Of a stretch of DNA of 64,000 nt, positions 36,601 to 43,593 are shown in pieces; position 1 is the first letter of the stretch, and each line of letters starts with the position of its first letter. The notes under the pieces were generated by a model. It saw nothing but the letters and a program-made list of their open reading frames with translations, was not told the origin of the DNA and searched no databases. The DNA is from Pedobacter nyackensis. GTDB taxonomy: Bacteria > Bacteroidota > Bacteroidia > Sphingobacteriales > Sphingobacteriaceae. The position numbers and the translations under genes were made by a program. The stretch lies in the NCBI RefSeq assembly GCF_900176505.1, contig NZ_FWYB01000002.1, forward strand, positions 645,237 through 709,236, written 5' to 3'.

Positions 36601-36828
36601 GGTAAAAAGTACCCCGGACAAGTTCCTATGACGCCATTTGGAGGCTTATTGAAAGATAATGAAGTAGCAGCAGTATTAACTTATCTCCGTAAATCATTCG
36701 GAAATAACGGGCCTGCTATTTCTCCGGAGAAAGTGAAAGCAGCAAGGAAGGCCACCGAAACTAAAAAGGATTTCTATACAACAGAACAATTACTGAAAGA
36801 ACATCCAATGGAAAGGGCGAAAAGATAA
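33610..36828 (+). CDS. Large SGNH-hydrolase / propeller dehydrogenase / HEAT / cytochrome c fusion protein
   Basis: The 1072-residue protein has a signal sequence and four parts. Residues about 35-280 look like an SGNH/GDSL hydrolase (RIALIGNNLGSRM, FFGFNESF, IDGSQLNEEGYKKLG). From about 395, PPGYKVELFASE starts the PVC-type propeller with DTNQDGKADK repeats. A HEAT-like stretch follows near 830-900. A cytochrome c domain is last, with the haem motif CTTCH (Cys950, Cys953, His954) and a later Met ligand candidate in PGQVPMTPFGG. Family relatives oxidise sugars at the cell surface or periplasm; the substrate here is inferred only from the cluster. Confidence 0.82.
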   Translation: MRLIKISLLCLFAIVPAAVIINAFKYKDTPLAIAKGTRIALIGNNLGSRMINYDNFETELQLRFPTHELFIRNMCDEGETPGFRPHASRNSPWAFPGAEKFQVERANLVKRKDAGGTLEMDDPGEGFFETPDQWLSRLKTDVIISFFGFNESFAGKAGLDNYKAELDAFIKWTLKQKYNGTSAPQLVIVSPIAFENLSSKSSYDLPDGRKENENLQLYTSAMKEIAAQNKVRFVDVFNPSLKWYAATTAPLTIDGSQLNEEGYKKLGVLLADQIFGEGSSSAESNRKLVHDAVMEKNWMWLNDFKIPNGVHVYGRRYKPYGPDNFPAEIKKIREMTTIRDTAIWLAAAKGTKMNLEAADKHTSVLPEVKTNYTSSNKTGSLKYLMGQEAVNSLKVPPGYKVELFASETEFSFLAKPVQLSFDNKGRLWVAVMPSYPQYKVGDAKPNDKIIILEDTNQDGKADKQTVFTDGLHLPLGFEIAPEGVYVAQGPNLILLTDTDGDDKADKKEILLSGFDDHDSHHSSHAFTTDPSGAIYSGEGVFLRTNVETSYGPVYATNGGFYRYDPRRRKLERTAQLAIPNPWGITFDDWGQPFYAETSSPDFRWMLPGTILPRYGQATHKSRQLIEQQHLVRPTSGIEIVSSRHFPDDIQGDFLINNTIGFLGTKQHTLEDDGTGYKTRFRMDLLVSDDPNFRPVDLEFAPDGSLFVIDWHNILIGHMQHNARDPLRDHSHGRIYRITYPSRPLVKPAKIAGASIEELLDNLKLPEYRTRYRTRRELRGRDVAQVLAKLTTWVAKLDTSDARYEHHLLEGLWVSWGMNKVDQRLLKQVLKAKDYRARAAAVQVVRYTGHQLPDQANLLMEAARDKNNRVRLTAIVAASWIGKEKGLPVLAEASKLPLDSWMVHAHKTAVAHLNGKNVAEEKVKKEETALKGATLALFNQGKIIYNKEGYCTTCHQPDGKGLTAAGFPPLTPNIWVNGSDDRLIKLVLKGIMGPIEVNGKKYPGQVPMTPFGGLLKDNEVAAVLTYLRKSFGNNGPAISPEKVKAARKATETKKDFYTTEQLLKEHPMERAKR

Positions 36829-36903
36829 TATGTCCAGATTCGCCGATCTCAAACTCTTTTATTAGGGACTAAGCTAAAGAAAACCAACAGCTCCCATAAT
36901 AAG

Positions 36904-38163
36904 CTATCCTGTAACTAATGTAAATGCAGGAGACATGGTCTCCTGGTCGGCGCGTGATATCCCCAATTTCGATGCTAATGCCCGCCAATCCTTAGTGACC
37001 ATAACGATTTCATCGAGAATTTTATCCATCTGATCTTTATTAAGCTGGAAAAATTGACCAACACTTTTAGCTAGCTCGAAATCCAGCGCATTATTATCCA
37101 TATCAACATTTAAAGCCAGTCCATTTTTATCTATTGAGGGATTAATATCATAGGCGGGTGATAATCTCCAACCTTTTTCTTCCAGCAGAAATCCGTGGTT
37201 TCTAAAATGATCGTCGGTATTGGAGATCGCCATATGAAATACTATCCGCCTCCACAATTGATGTAAATCCGCCTCTATGTTTGAACCATATGTTTGTATA
37301 AATTCGGCTATTTCAAGGTAACTCGGGGTCGCATCTCTAATGGTATCTTCACTGTTCCTTGTCATGGTCATTGCTGATGCGAAATGAATCCGTTGCTCTG
37401 CTTCCCTATCAAACCGCCTCGACAAAAATGTATGATATGGCGCCCTTACCTTTTCAAGAGTGCAGATAGGCATATTAATTCCTGCTCTGCAGGCTAGTTC
37501 GTATGCCAGGTATTCCCATGCTGCTTTGTCAGTTGTGTCAGCTTTTGAAGGAAACTTTGCAATACATAGGTGACCATCTAAATCTATAACATTTGCTTTC
37601 GGCCGAGCTCCACCCAATGACGATCCGGGTGCAAAAAGAATTGGAATCCATTCATCTCCATTTTTTCCTTCCTCATCCTCTTCATATGCTTTAACACTGG
37701 CCTGCAACTCTCGCAAATGCGTTATTGGTGGGGTTGGATTATCCTTGTTGTCATCTAGAAAGGGACCGTTAGGGTCCAACTTAAATCGGAGTGCACCCAT
37801 TCTTGAAACATCGTGGACGCCCAACAAGAAGTCAATTTCGTATAGTTTTGGTGTTGACTCTCCTTTTACGAGCGCTGTTTGTGCAGCACGGCGAAGCATG
37901 AGTTTTCTCCCCCATGTATCGGGCATCGAATCCATAAATACACCAAAATTGTCTTTTTTATCTGGATATTGAGTTCCTGAGTATAATCCAATTTCGGGAT
38001 CAAGCAAGAATACCTGATCTGACTTTAGCCAGTCTTTATCGTACTCAAAACCGAATATTCTGCTCCCTTTACTTTGCTGTGCAGATATTACACCAATGCA
38101 TTTCGAGGCATCCATACCTTTCCAATGAGCATACACCCATATATCTGTTTTCGTTGCTGCCAT
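36904..38163 (-). CDS. hipA: HipA-family serine/threonine kinase (toxin of a type II module)
   Basis: The 419-residue protein has the HipA landmarks: the nucleotide-loop segment SSLGGARPKANV (residues 181-192), Lys203 in IAKFPSKAD, the catalytic NTDDHFRNHG (315-324) and the metal motif LSPAYDINPS (335-344). HipA kinases phosphorylate aminoacyl-tRNA synthetases and stall growth; the target here is unknown. The start overlaps the hipB stop (TAATG), so the pair is coupled. Confidence 0.9.
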   Translation of the reverse strand: MAATKTDIWVYAHWKGMDASKCIGVISAQQSKGSRIFGFEYDKDWLKSDQVFLLDPEIGLYSGTQYPDKKDNFGVFMDSMPDTWGRKLMLRRAAQTALVKGESTPKLYEIDFLLGVHDVSRMGALRFKLDPNGPFLDDNKDNPTPPITHLRELQASVKAYEEDEEGKNGDEWIPILFAPGSSLGGARPKANVIDLDGHLCIAKFPSKADTTDKAAWEYLAYELACRAGINMPICTLEKVRAPYHTFLSRRFDREAEQRIHFASAMTMTRNSEDTIRDATPSYLEIAEFIQTYGSNIEADLHQLWRRIVFHMAISNTDDHFRNHGFLLEEKGWRLSPAYDINPSIDKNGLALNVDMDNNALDFELAKSVGQFFQLNKDQMDKILDEIVMVTKDWRALASKLGISRADQETMSPAFTLVTG

Positions 38164-38453
38164 TAGGTTAACAGATCTAGATCCTGAAGTTTTCTACCAA
38201 GCTCATCATCAACAGCCAGTTTAAGGAAATCCTCCTGTAAATTTAATGCCCTTAGCACATTGAAATAAGCCCCCATAGATACACTAGGATCACCTCTCTC
38301 TATTTTTCGAAGGGTTAGCCTTTCAATAGCAGCGCGTTCAGCAAGCTGAATGGCAGTCAGTTTCCTACGTTTTCTCGCCAACTTGATATTCTCACCAAGC
38401 TGGTCCCAAATTTTTTGATACTTGGGAAAGATCACAGCCTTCCTTGATTTCAT
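38163..38453 (-). CDS. hipB: HipB-family antitoxin, XRE helix-turn-helix
   Basis: From the ATG at 38453 the protein has 96 residues with the XRE helix-turn-helix LTAIQLAERAAIERLTLRKI. Upstream TTG (38474) would place the start inside the operator palindrome and is rejected. It should bind the palindromes before the gene and neutralise HipA. A Lys/Arg-rich N-terminus (MKSRKAVIFPKYQKIW) and an acidic C-terminal tail flank the helix-turn-helix. Confidence 0.87.
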   Translation of the reverse strand: MKSRKAVIFPKYQKIWDQLGENIKLARKRRKLTAIQLAERAAIERLTLRKIERGDPSVSMGAYFNVLRALNLQEDFLKLAVDDELGRKLQDLDLLT

Positions 38454-38455
38454 AA

Positions 38456-38504
38456 TGGATATTATTATATCCAAATATAACTAAAATAGATATAATAGTA
38501 TCCA
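38456..38504 (-). promoter_or_regulatory. Operator pair in the hipBA promoter region
   Basis: TGGATATTATTATATCCA (38456-38473) is a perfect 18-base palindrome. A second copy, TAGATATAATAGTATCCA (38487-38504), keeps most positions, with centres 31 bases apart (about three helical turns). The half-site TATCC also occurs in the operators of E. coli HipB (TATCC-N8-GGATA), but there the half-sites face the other way. Confidence 0.75.
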
Positions 38505-38644
38505 TTTTAGTTATATAGTTATCACTAATAGCTCTTTTTTCATTTATGAAATTTGATTTTTAAGGTGAATGAATCAATATGCATCAAAGTCATCCATAAT
38601 GGGATGCTGTACCTTAAAAACGGCATACTGGCAACGGCCCCTTA

Positions 38645-39409
38645 ATGGAACCGACTTATGAGGATTGTGATGGTATTGCTGTCCCACAGGACACCATAGG
38701 TGGCATAGTATTACCCCCATTGTCAAATCCAACGGATACATTAAATAAAATTATGAGGAATACCAATTTATCTGAGGCACAACTGGCAAAACTAAGGACT
38801 ATGTTGAGCAGGTTTTTATCTGGAGATGGTAATGAAAGATGGGCATGTATCCACAAACAGCTGTATAGGCATATGGCGTCGAATAATTTAAAATTCGACT
38901 TTATGATGAACTCAAATAATCTTGTACCCCAGTCCTATAATCCGGTGACTTCAACATTTTCCTTCTTGAATGATGATTCATTTAATTATCCAAATATTTT
39001 CGAGCATGAATTTTTTCATGCCTTTCAGGATATGTTTATCGCTACTGATACCTATGCCATCGCTACCTCAGAAGGCTATCCTGATGGCTATACAAATATT
39101 GAATTTGAAACAGCAGTATTTACCGACCTCTTGAAAACCAATACTGTGGAATATGGTGCATTTATGAATGCAGATGAAGAATTGAGAGAAGACTATAGTG
39201 GTTGGCTTAATTTAATAAAAGATAATAACAAGAAATACCCCACAACATTTGATGATTTTCAGGGCAGATACAATTTCTTCTTAAAGAAATTCCAATTTAA
39301 CTCCGGATACGCTGATAAAGGACAAATACTTCTTAATATGAAACCGGTATCTTTACTTGAAGTTTTTTTCAACTTCTCCATGCAAATAAATCCTATGAAA
39401 CCATCATGA
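38645..39409 (+). CDS. Truncated hypothetical protein with an HExxH motif
   Basis: The 254-residue frame has no signal peptide and a Pro/Asp-rich start (DCDGIAVPQDTIGGIVLPPL), typical of the middle of a longer secreted protein, so it looks 5'-truncated; the frame is closed by a stop 28 bases upstream. It contains NIFEHEFFHAFQD with an HExxH zinc-peptidase motif near residue 120 and EFETAVFTDLL near 158. The last codons ATG AAA CCA TCA TGA are the left arm of hairpin copy C, so the element supplies the C-terminus and stop. Probably a pseudogene or remnant. Confidence 0.65.
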   Translation: MEPTYEDCDGIAVPQDTIGGIVLPPLSNPTDTLNKIMRNTNLSEAQLAKLRTMLSRFLSGDGNERWACIHKQLYRHMASNNLKFDFMMNSNNLVPQSYNPVTSTFSFLNDDSFNYPNIFEHEFFHAFQDMFIATDTYAIATSEGYPDGYTNIEFETAVFTDLLKTNTVEYGAFMNADEELREDYSGWLNLIKDNNKKYPTTFDDFQGRYNFFLKKFQFNSGYADKGQILLNMKPVSLLEVFFNFSMQINPMKPS

Positions 39410-39481
39410 GTTTACACTCACAAACCGAAATGAATAAACTCATGATAGCTTCATCACCTTTAAAAAACAAATTATATACTG
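39395..39481 (+). repeat. Stop-to-start element, copy C (hairpin plus leader)
   Basis: The left arm (39395-39414, ATGAAACCATCAT then GAGTTTA) and the right arm (39435-39454, TAAACTC then ATGATAGCTTCAT) pair over 20 bases around a 20-base interior (CACTCACAAACCGAAATGAA). The outer 13-base parts equal those of copy B, including the same two mismatches. The inner seven bases differ but still pair. A 27-base leader ends at the ATG of the next gene. Confidence 0.85.
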
Positions 39482-40048
39482 ATGAAAAATATCCTCTTAA
39501 TCGTGTTTTTATGTTTTGCACTAGCGTGCAAAGCACAGCAACCTATTTCAACCATCAACACAACACAGGTCAAAGCTTCTGGTATAACATTTAAAATAAA
39601 AAGAACGACTACTGACAGTGGAAAAGACTATGTTAAAATCTCCAATACTAGGAATAAATTAGATAATGTAAAACAGGTTACGCCTAACCTAAATTTCAGA
39701 TTAAATGTTAACGAATATATATTATTTGATCATGATATTATTAAAGACATATGCGCCTCTGTTATTCCATTAAACGAGCTGAAAAAGATGGCAACAAAGC
39801 GAGGTGGATTATTTATTGCAATGAAGTACAATACCAGGGGCTATCCTTTGGAGTTGGTTTTTTTGATAGAAAAATCATCATTAATTAGCGCAGAGGATCT
39901 GGCTAAAATTGAAACTAGAATCAAAAAAAGTGCTTTTCACATTACCTTTAAAAAGGAAGTCCAGAAATTAGTAGTGGGTGCAAATTACCTTCTTGTTGAC
40001 TTTAGTTATACCTACGCAGAAATACTTGAAGCTAAATCAGGCCGGTAA
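39482..40048 (+). CDS. Secreted or lipid-anchored hypothetical protein
   Basis: The 188-residue protein has a signal region (MKNILLIVFLCFALACKAQQ) with a possible lipobox ending at Cys16 and a mature part rich in Lys and Ile, without a known motif. Neighbours on either side are truncated or immunity-like, so a role as an orphan partner of a secreted toxin is possible, but only from context. It starts directly behind hairpin element copy C. Confidence 0.62.
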   Translation: MKNILLIVFLCFALACKAQQPISTINTTQVKASGITFKIKRTTTDSGKDYVKISNTRNKLDNVKQVTPNLNFRLNVNEYILFDHDIIKDICASVIPLNELKKMATKRGGLFIAMKYNTRGYPLELVFLIEKSSLISAEDLAKIETRIKKSAFHITFKKEVQKLVVGANYLLVDFSYTYAEILEAKSGR

Positions 40049-40128
40049 ATATAGCTACCTTCAGTATTAAAGGCTGATTATTTTAAAGAATAATCGACCA
40101 TTGTTCCTTACAAAGAATTTAAACATAG

Positions 40129-40248
40129 CAACACTTTCCTGTAACCGGGGAAGAACCACATTCACCGAAATGTACACTTTATGGTCTCCCGCACGTTTAT
40201 AATGCACCAGGAGGTGTACCTAAGATAACATTATGGAAATTGCAATGA
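40129..40248 (+). pseudogene. C-terminal fragment of a protein upstream of the Tai4-like gene
   Basis: Between an in-frame TAG at 40126 and a TGA at 40246 the plus strand reads VTGEEPHSPKCTLYGLPHVY followed by NAPGGVPKITLWKLQ. This composition looks like real coding sequence rather than chance. Its TGA overlaps the ATG of the next gene (ATGA), as in a coupled effector/immunity pair. No start codon and no further homologous sequence is seen upstream, so only the end of the gene remains. I do not recognise the family. Confidence 0.5.
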
Positions 40249-40655
40249 GAAAATACCATTTTTTATTTTTATCGCTTTTATCAATAAACTTGGGAAGCTG
40301 CACGAATCAACAAACATCAAACTCAACTGATAAACCTCCGGGTACCTCAGTTGAGTCTAGGCGCCAATGGCTGAAGGACTATGCTTTTTGCAGTTGCCTT
40401 TCCTATGCGAATACTGCGGATTCAACCTATTCCAATGATATTAGTATGGGGATATACAGAGATATCAGTGCTTATAACCAAGACGCATACGATGCTGTCG
40501 ATAACTTATCGAAAATCACGGCCTCGAAAATTAGTCCTTCAGTAATAGCAGATTATGAAGAAAAAAAACCAATCCTAAAAAGTTGCTTGGAGTATTATCA
40601 GAGCAAGACCCTTGATTCCTTGGTAAATAAATATGAGTCGAATTCAATGGAGTAA
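40245..40655 (+). CDS. Tai4-like lipoprotein (T6SS amidase immunity family)
   Basis: From the ATG at 40245 the protein has 136 residues. A lipoprotein signal (ending LGSCTN) is followed by SRRQWLKDYAFCSCLSYAN, MGIYRDISAYNQDAYDAVDN and LKSCLEYYQSKTLDSLVNKY, which match the layout of the Tai4 family, including two Cys. Tai4 proteins bind and block the peptidoglycan amidase Tae4 in the periplasm. No Tae4 gene is present, so this would be an orphan immunity gene. The earlier ATG (40233) lies in the preceding fragment and is not preferred. Confidence 0.68.
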   Translation: MRKYHFLFLSLLSINLGSCTNQQTSNSTDKPPGTSVESRRQWLKDYAFCSCLSYANTADSTYSNDISMGIYRDISAYNQDAYDAVDNLSKITASKISPSVIADYEEKKPILKSCLEYYQSKTLDSLVNKYESNSME

Positions 40656-40710
40656 CATCACCTGAAAAGCGTAAGGTTACATTATGTTTATACCAAAAAA
40701 CAAGTCATTA

Positions 40711-40750
40711 AAAAACCCTCTTTAAATAGAATTAAAGAGGGTTTTGCTTT
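40711..40750 (+). terminator. Rho-independent terminator after the Tai4-like gene
   Basis: AAAACCCTCTTTAA and TTAAAGAGGGTTTT (40712-40725 with 40732-40745) form a 14-pair stem with a short loop, followed by TT-rich sequence. It lies just left of the first tRNA-like direct repeat and reads as a terminator in both directions. Confidence 0.85.
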
Positions 40751-40755
40751 ATGCG

Positions 40756-40886
40756 GTGGTCTCGACGGAAGGAAGAACGTCATTTTTTATGGCTTAAATT
40801 GAGTCCCGTTTGTTCAAATCAGATCATTTTTGATCAAATAAGTTTTCCTTTTATTTACCTCTATAATATCACAAGATTTTCCACCA
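40756..40886 (-). repeat. tRNA-Arg-derived attachment-site repeat R1
   Basis: GTGGTCTCGACGG (40756-40768) equals the 3' end of the tRNA-Arg gene read on the minus strand. It continues into a 131-base sequence (to 40886) that repeats at 42433-42563 with about 85 percent identity and no length difference. The pattern fits a displaced attachment core plus a conserved arm, with possible recombinase binding sites such as GATCATTTTTGATCAAA. It is the outer one of the two copies. Confidence 0.75.
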
Positions 40887-40930
40887 GGCTCTGATTGACC
40901 TTACTATTCCTTATTAAAAATTACTCTTAA

Positions 40931-42073
40931 TTAACGATGAACAATACCACGAGAATCAATCAGACACGGAGTGGAGGTGGAGATTCCAGACATATCTGAA
41001 TTCTTCCATTTAACATCTCCAGTTCTTGCATCATAAGCATAAATATTTTTATAACCACCAGCACCAACGAATACCAATCCGTTAGCACCAACCGATCCAG
41101 AACCATTTGGCAATATATTTTTAGACCATAATTCCACTCCTGTTAGCGCATCGAATGCATGAAAATATCCATCATCAGCAGATACGTACAATAATCCTTT
41201 CAAAATAAAAAGACGACCGCCAATACCGATCCCTTTAAGGCTCTCCCACTTTAATTTACCCGTGACCTCATCAAGAGCAAGCAAAGATCCACCGATACTA
41301 AAATCATTTACGTTATACCAGCCTCCAACATGTACCAACCCGTTATTTACTTCAGGACTAGCCTGCTCCAGAGATATTCCACCTGTTGAATACTTCCACT
41401 TCAAACTGCCATCGTTCGCGTTCAAAGCATACAAATGACCATCACGACTCCCAATAAAGATAACACCATTACTTAAAGCTGGACTGGACTGACCAATCAT
41501 GCCCTCAGTTTGATAATTCCAAATTAAATTCCCGGTCTTTGCACCAACTGCATACATGATACCATTTGAACTCCCGAAATAGACTATATTATTAGTAACG
41601 ATCGGACTGGAACTGACATTTTTTGATGTTTCAATTTTCCATTTAAGTTCACCGGTCTCGGCATTCAAGGCATAAAAAAAGCCATTATTACTCCCGAAAT
41701 AAATTATGCCATCAGAAACAGCTGGACTTGACTCAATACCAACTGTAGCAGTAAAGAATTTCCATTTGACTCTACCATTAATAGCATCAAATGCATACAT
41801 ATTCCCATCTACTGACCCTGCATAGACCGTTTCACCTACAACAATCGGATCAGAATATGAGAAATCTTTAGCTGCATACTTCCAAATCAAATTACCATTG
41901 GTGGCATTCAATGCATAAAAACTACCATCACTACTTCCTATATAAACTTTATCCTTAAGTCTAATTCCCGGCATTTCCGGCTCTTTTAATCTATCTTTTT
42001 TACATGAGAATAGAAACGTAACGAGAAAGAATATCCCGAATACCAGATACTTACAAGCGTTTTTGTTTTTCAT
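40931..42073 (-). CDS. PQQ-like beta-propeller lipoprotein
   Basis: The 380-residue protein has a lipoprotein signal (FLFSCKKD) and seven to eight propeller repeats of the pattern G-x-V-Y-x-G-S-x-D-G-x-x-Y-A-L-(N/D)-A-x-(T/N)-G-x-L-(K/I)-W-K (for example YIGSSDGSFYALNATNGNLI near residue 44). The repeats resemble PQQ-dependent dehydrogenases and BamB, but no catalytic PQQ-binding residues are recognisable, so it is probably a non-enzymatic propeller at the cell envelope. It is the only clear gene of the outer tRNA-Arg cassette. Nothing convincing is seen in 42074-42400. Confidence 0.85.
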   Translation of the reverse strand: MKNKNACKYLVFGIFFLVTFLFSCKKDRLKEPEMPGIRLKDKVYIGSSDGSFYALNATNGNLIWKYAAKDFSYSDPIVVGETVYAGSVDGNMYAFDAINGRVKWKFFTATVGIESSPAVSDGIIYFGSNNGFFYALNAETGELKWKIETSKNVSSSPIVTNNIVYFGSSNGIMYAVGAKTGNLIWNYQTEGMIGQSSPALSNGVIFIGSRDGHLYALNANDGSLKWKYSTGGISLEQASPEVNNGLVHVGGWYNVNDFSIGGSLLALDEVTGKLKWESLKGIGIGGRLFILKGLLYVSADDGYFHAFDALTGVELWSKNILPNGSGSVGANGLVFVGAGGYKNIYAYDARTGDVKWKNSDMSGISTSTPCLIDSRGIVHR

Positions 42074-42400
42074 AAGAATAATTTACAAATTTTAAATACC
42101 TCAGTAACACATGTAACTGTTTCTTTACAAGAAAATGCGATAAAACGCTGATTAAGCTTAGTGCGATTTAGTCCTTCCCTCCGTACCACCAATGGGTAGC
42201 TTCTGTTTTTCAACCATTTACCTCCAATCACCAAGCCCATTAAACACCTCACCATTCAGAAACATTTCAAAAAATTCAGAAAACGGATCTGTTGGAATTA
42301 CTTCTGCTTCGGCAACATTATACAAGGAGCATTTGTTGTCTTCTCCATGTATAGAAATCGTCTACGTATCACAATTATATAGCCCCGTAATACAAAAAAA

Positions 42401-42424
42401 CCAGCAGTTATATATAACTACTGG
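42401..42424 (-). terminator. Palindromic hairpin at the cassette boundary
   Basis: CCAGCAGTTATATATAACTA followed by CTGG is a nearly perfect 24-base palindrome with A runs on its left side, so on the minus strand it reads as a terminator. It stands nine bases left of repeat R2, as the terminator at 40711 stands near R1 and the tRNA terminator near the tRNA. Confidence 0.55.
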
Positions 42425-42432
42425 CAAAAGGA

Positions 42433-42563
42433 GTGGTCTCGACGGAAGAAAGAACGCTGTTTTTTATGACTTAAATTGAGTCATCTTTGTTCAAATCGGA
42501 TCATTTTTGATCAAATAAGTTTCCCTTTTATTTACCCTTATATTGGCACCAGATTTTCCACCA
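42433..42563 (-). repeat. tRNA-Arg-derived attachment-site repeat R2
   Basis: It begins with the same 13 bases GTGGTCTCGACGG (42433-42445) as R1 and the tRNA end, and matches R1 over all 131 bases (about 85 percent). The shared parts include AAATTGAGTC, TTTGTTCAAATC, GATCATTTTTGATCAAATAA and, at the far end, AGATTTTCCACCA. R2 separates the outer cassette (40887-42432) from the inner cassette (42564-44058). Confidence 0.78.
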
Positions 42564-42671
42564 AAGCTTCAACAACAAACTCCACCCATTCCTTATATTC
42601 GTTCATCGGATCAAAACTAAGTCAGTCAGCAACCGGAATGCAGCGATAGGTGTATTTTTTAACCTTCCCTT

Positions 42672-43592
42672 TTATGGTTTGCTCTTCAACCTATTAACCG
42701 CCTTGTCCAGCCACTCGTTAACAGTGGAACGACCGCTGTTTCCGAATAAAAATGATTCAGCAGTTTCAAGGGTATAGGATTTTTTAAAAAAGACGTAAGG
42801 CTCTGCGATCGCATCCATGGCTACTTTTTCAATTATCCCTTCGTCATAAAGAGAGTAAATTAGATGACCATGGTCTATGTATCCAAACAAGTTGATGTGC
42901 CCCTTTGTACTTTTGGGGTTTGTTGTGTGAACCTCGAGGTTTAGAACAATGGGCTTTTTACCTAATTTCTTTATTTGAGTATAGCCTCCCGTAATAAAGT
43001 TGGGCATCCACACTATTTTACTATTGCCGTTAGAAAAGTTTAAATAGCCGACCAGTCTATTGCTCCTGAACATTAGGTATGTAAACCCTCCGGTCGCAAG
43101 ATTATAATATTTGGCAACATTCTCTCCAATTTGAAATAGAGCAACATTGGGGGTGACGTAATAAACGGGAATATGCAGAAACGTTATTGAATTGAGATCG
43201 GTTTCATTAGCGAGATTGTATTTACTCATGTATTCCCTGGACATCTTGCCTGTTTTGATGCACTGTAAAAGGGCGAGCCTGGCCTCAGGCAATCTTTGTC
43301 GAGCCTCCCTTAGGTGGCACAGATATATGGGGTGCGATTGATTTCCGGGATCTACAATCTCCGAAACCATGTAGGGTCTTAAGGCCTGCACTACCGTTTC
43401 ATCTCTCTTGTAGTTGTTAGGGAAGGTATTGTTAAACGAGAGCTCGGTTTTTCTTGTGATGATTGTATCAAGCTTATTTCCGCTCCCCTTGATGGTATCG
43501 ATACGAATATTCTCCTGTCCGGTTTTTCCGGTCTGGCCATGGCCATAGGCAGCGAACAACAGGAATACGGCGATGAGTGCTATCTTTTTCAT
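42672..43592 (-). CDS. Secreted hypothetical protein of the inner tRNA-Arg cassette
   Basis: The 306-residue protein has a signal peptide (ending AAYGHGQT) and no membrane segment. The mature part starts with a Thr/Lys-rich stretch (DTIKGSGNKLDTIITRKTEL). No family motif is recognised. It is followed by repeat R2 about 110 bases beyond its stop and preceded by the small fragment at 43594 with only a one-base gap. It may be a partner of that upstream gene. Confidence 0.65.
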   Translation of the reverse strand: MKKIALIAVFLLFAAYGHGQTGKTGQENIRIDTIKGSGNKLDTIITRKTELSFNNTFPNNYKRDETVVQALRPYMVSEIVDPGNQSHPIYLCHLREARQRLPEARLALLQCIKTGKMSREYMSKYNLANETDLNSITFLHIPVYYVTPNVALFQIGENVAKYYNLATGGFTYLMFRSNRLVGYLNFSNGNSKIVWMPNFITGGYTQIKKLGKKPIVLNLEVHTTNPKSTKGHINLFGYIDHGHLIYSLYDEGIIEKVAMDAIAEPYVFFKKSYTLETAESFLFGNSGRSTVNEWLDKAVNRLKSKP

Positions 43593-43593
43593 A

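Noticed and set aside
38163..38474. Upstream TTG start for hipB
   Set aside because: It would start inside the operator palindrome; the ATG at 38453 gives the normal protein.
31645..39454. Invertible promoter flanked by the hairpin arms
   Set aside because: The arms in copies B and C enclose only 73 and 20 bases and differ in sequence from copy to copy; no invertase gene is near.
42070..42479. Two small overlapping open frames to the right of the propeller gene
   Set aside because: No start signal, no motif, and the stretch also contains the cassette-end hairpin and repeat R2.
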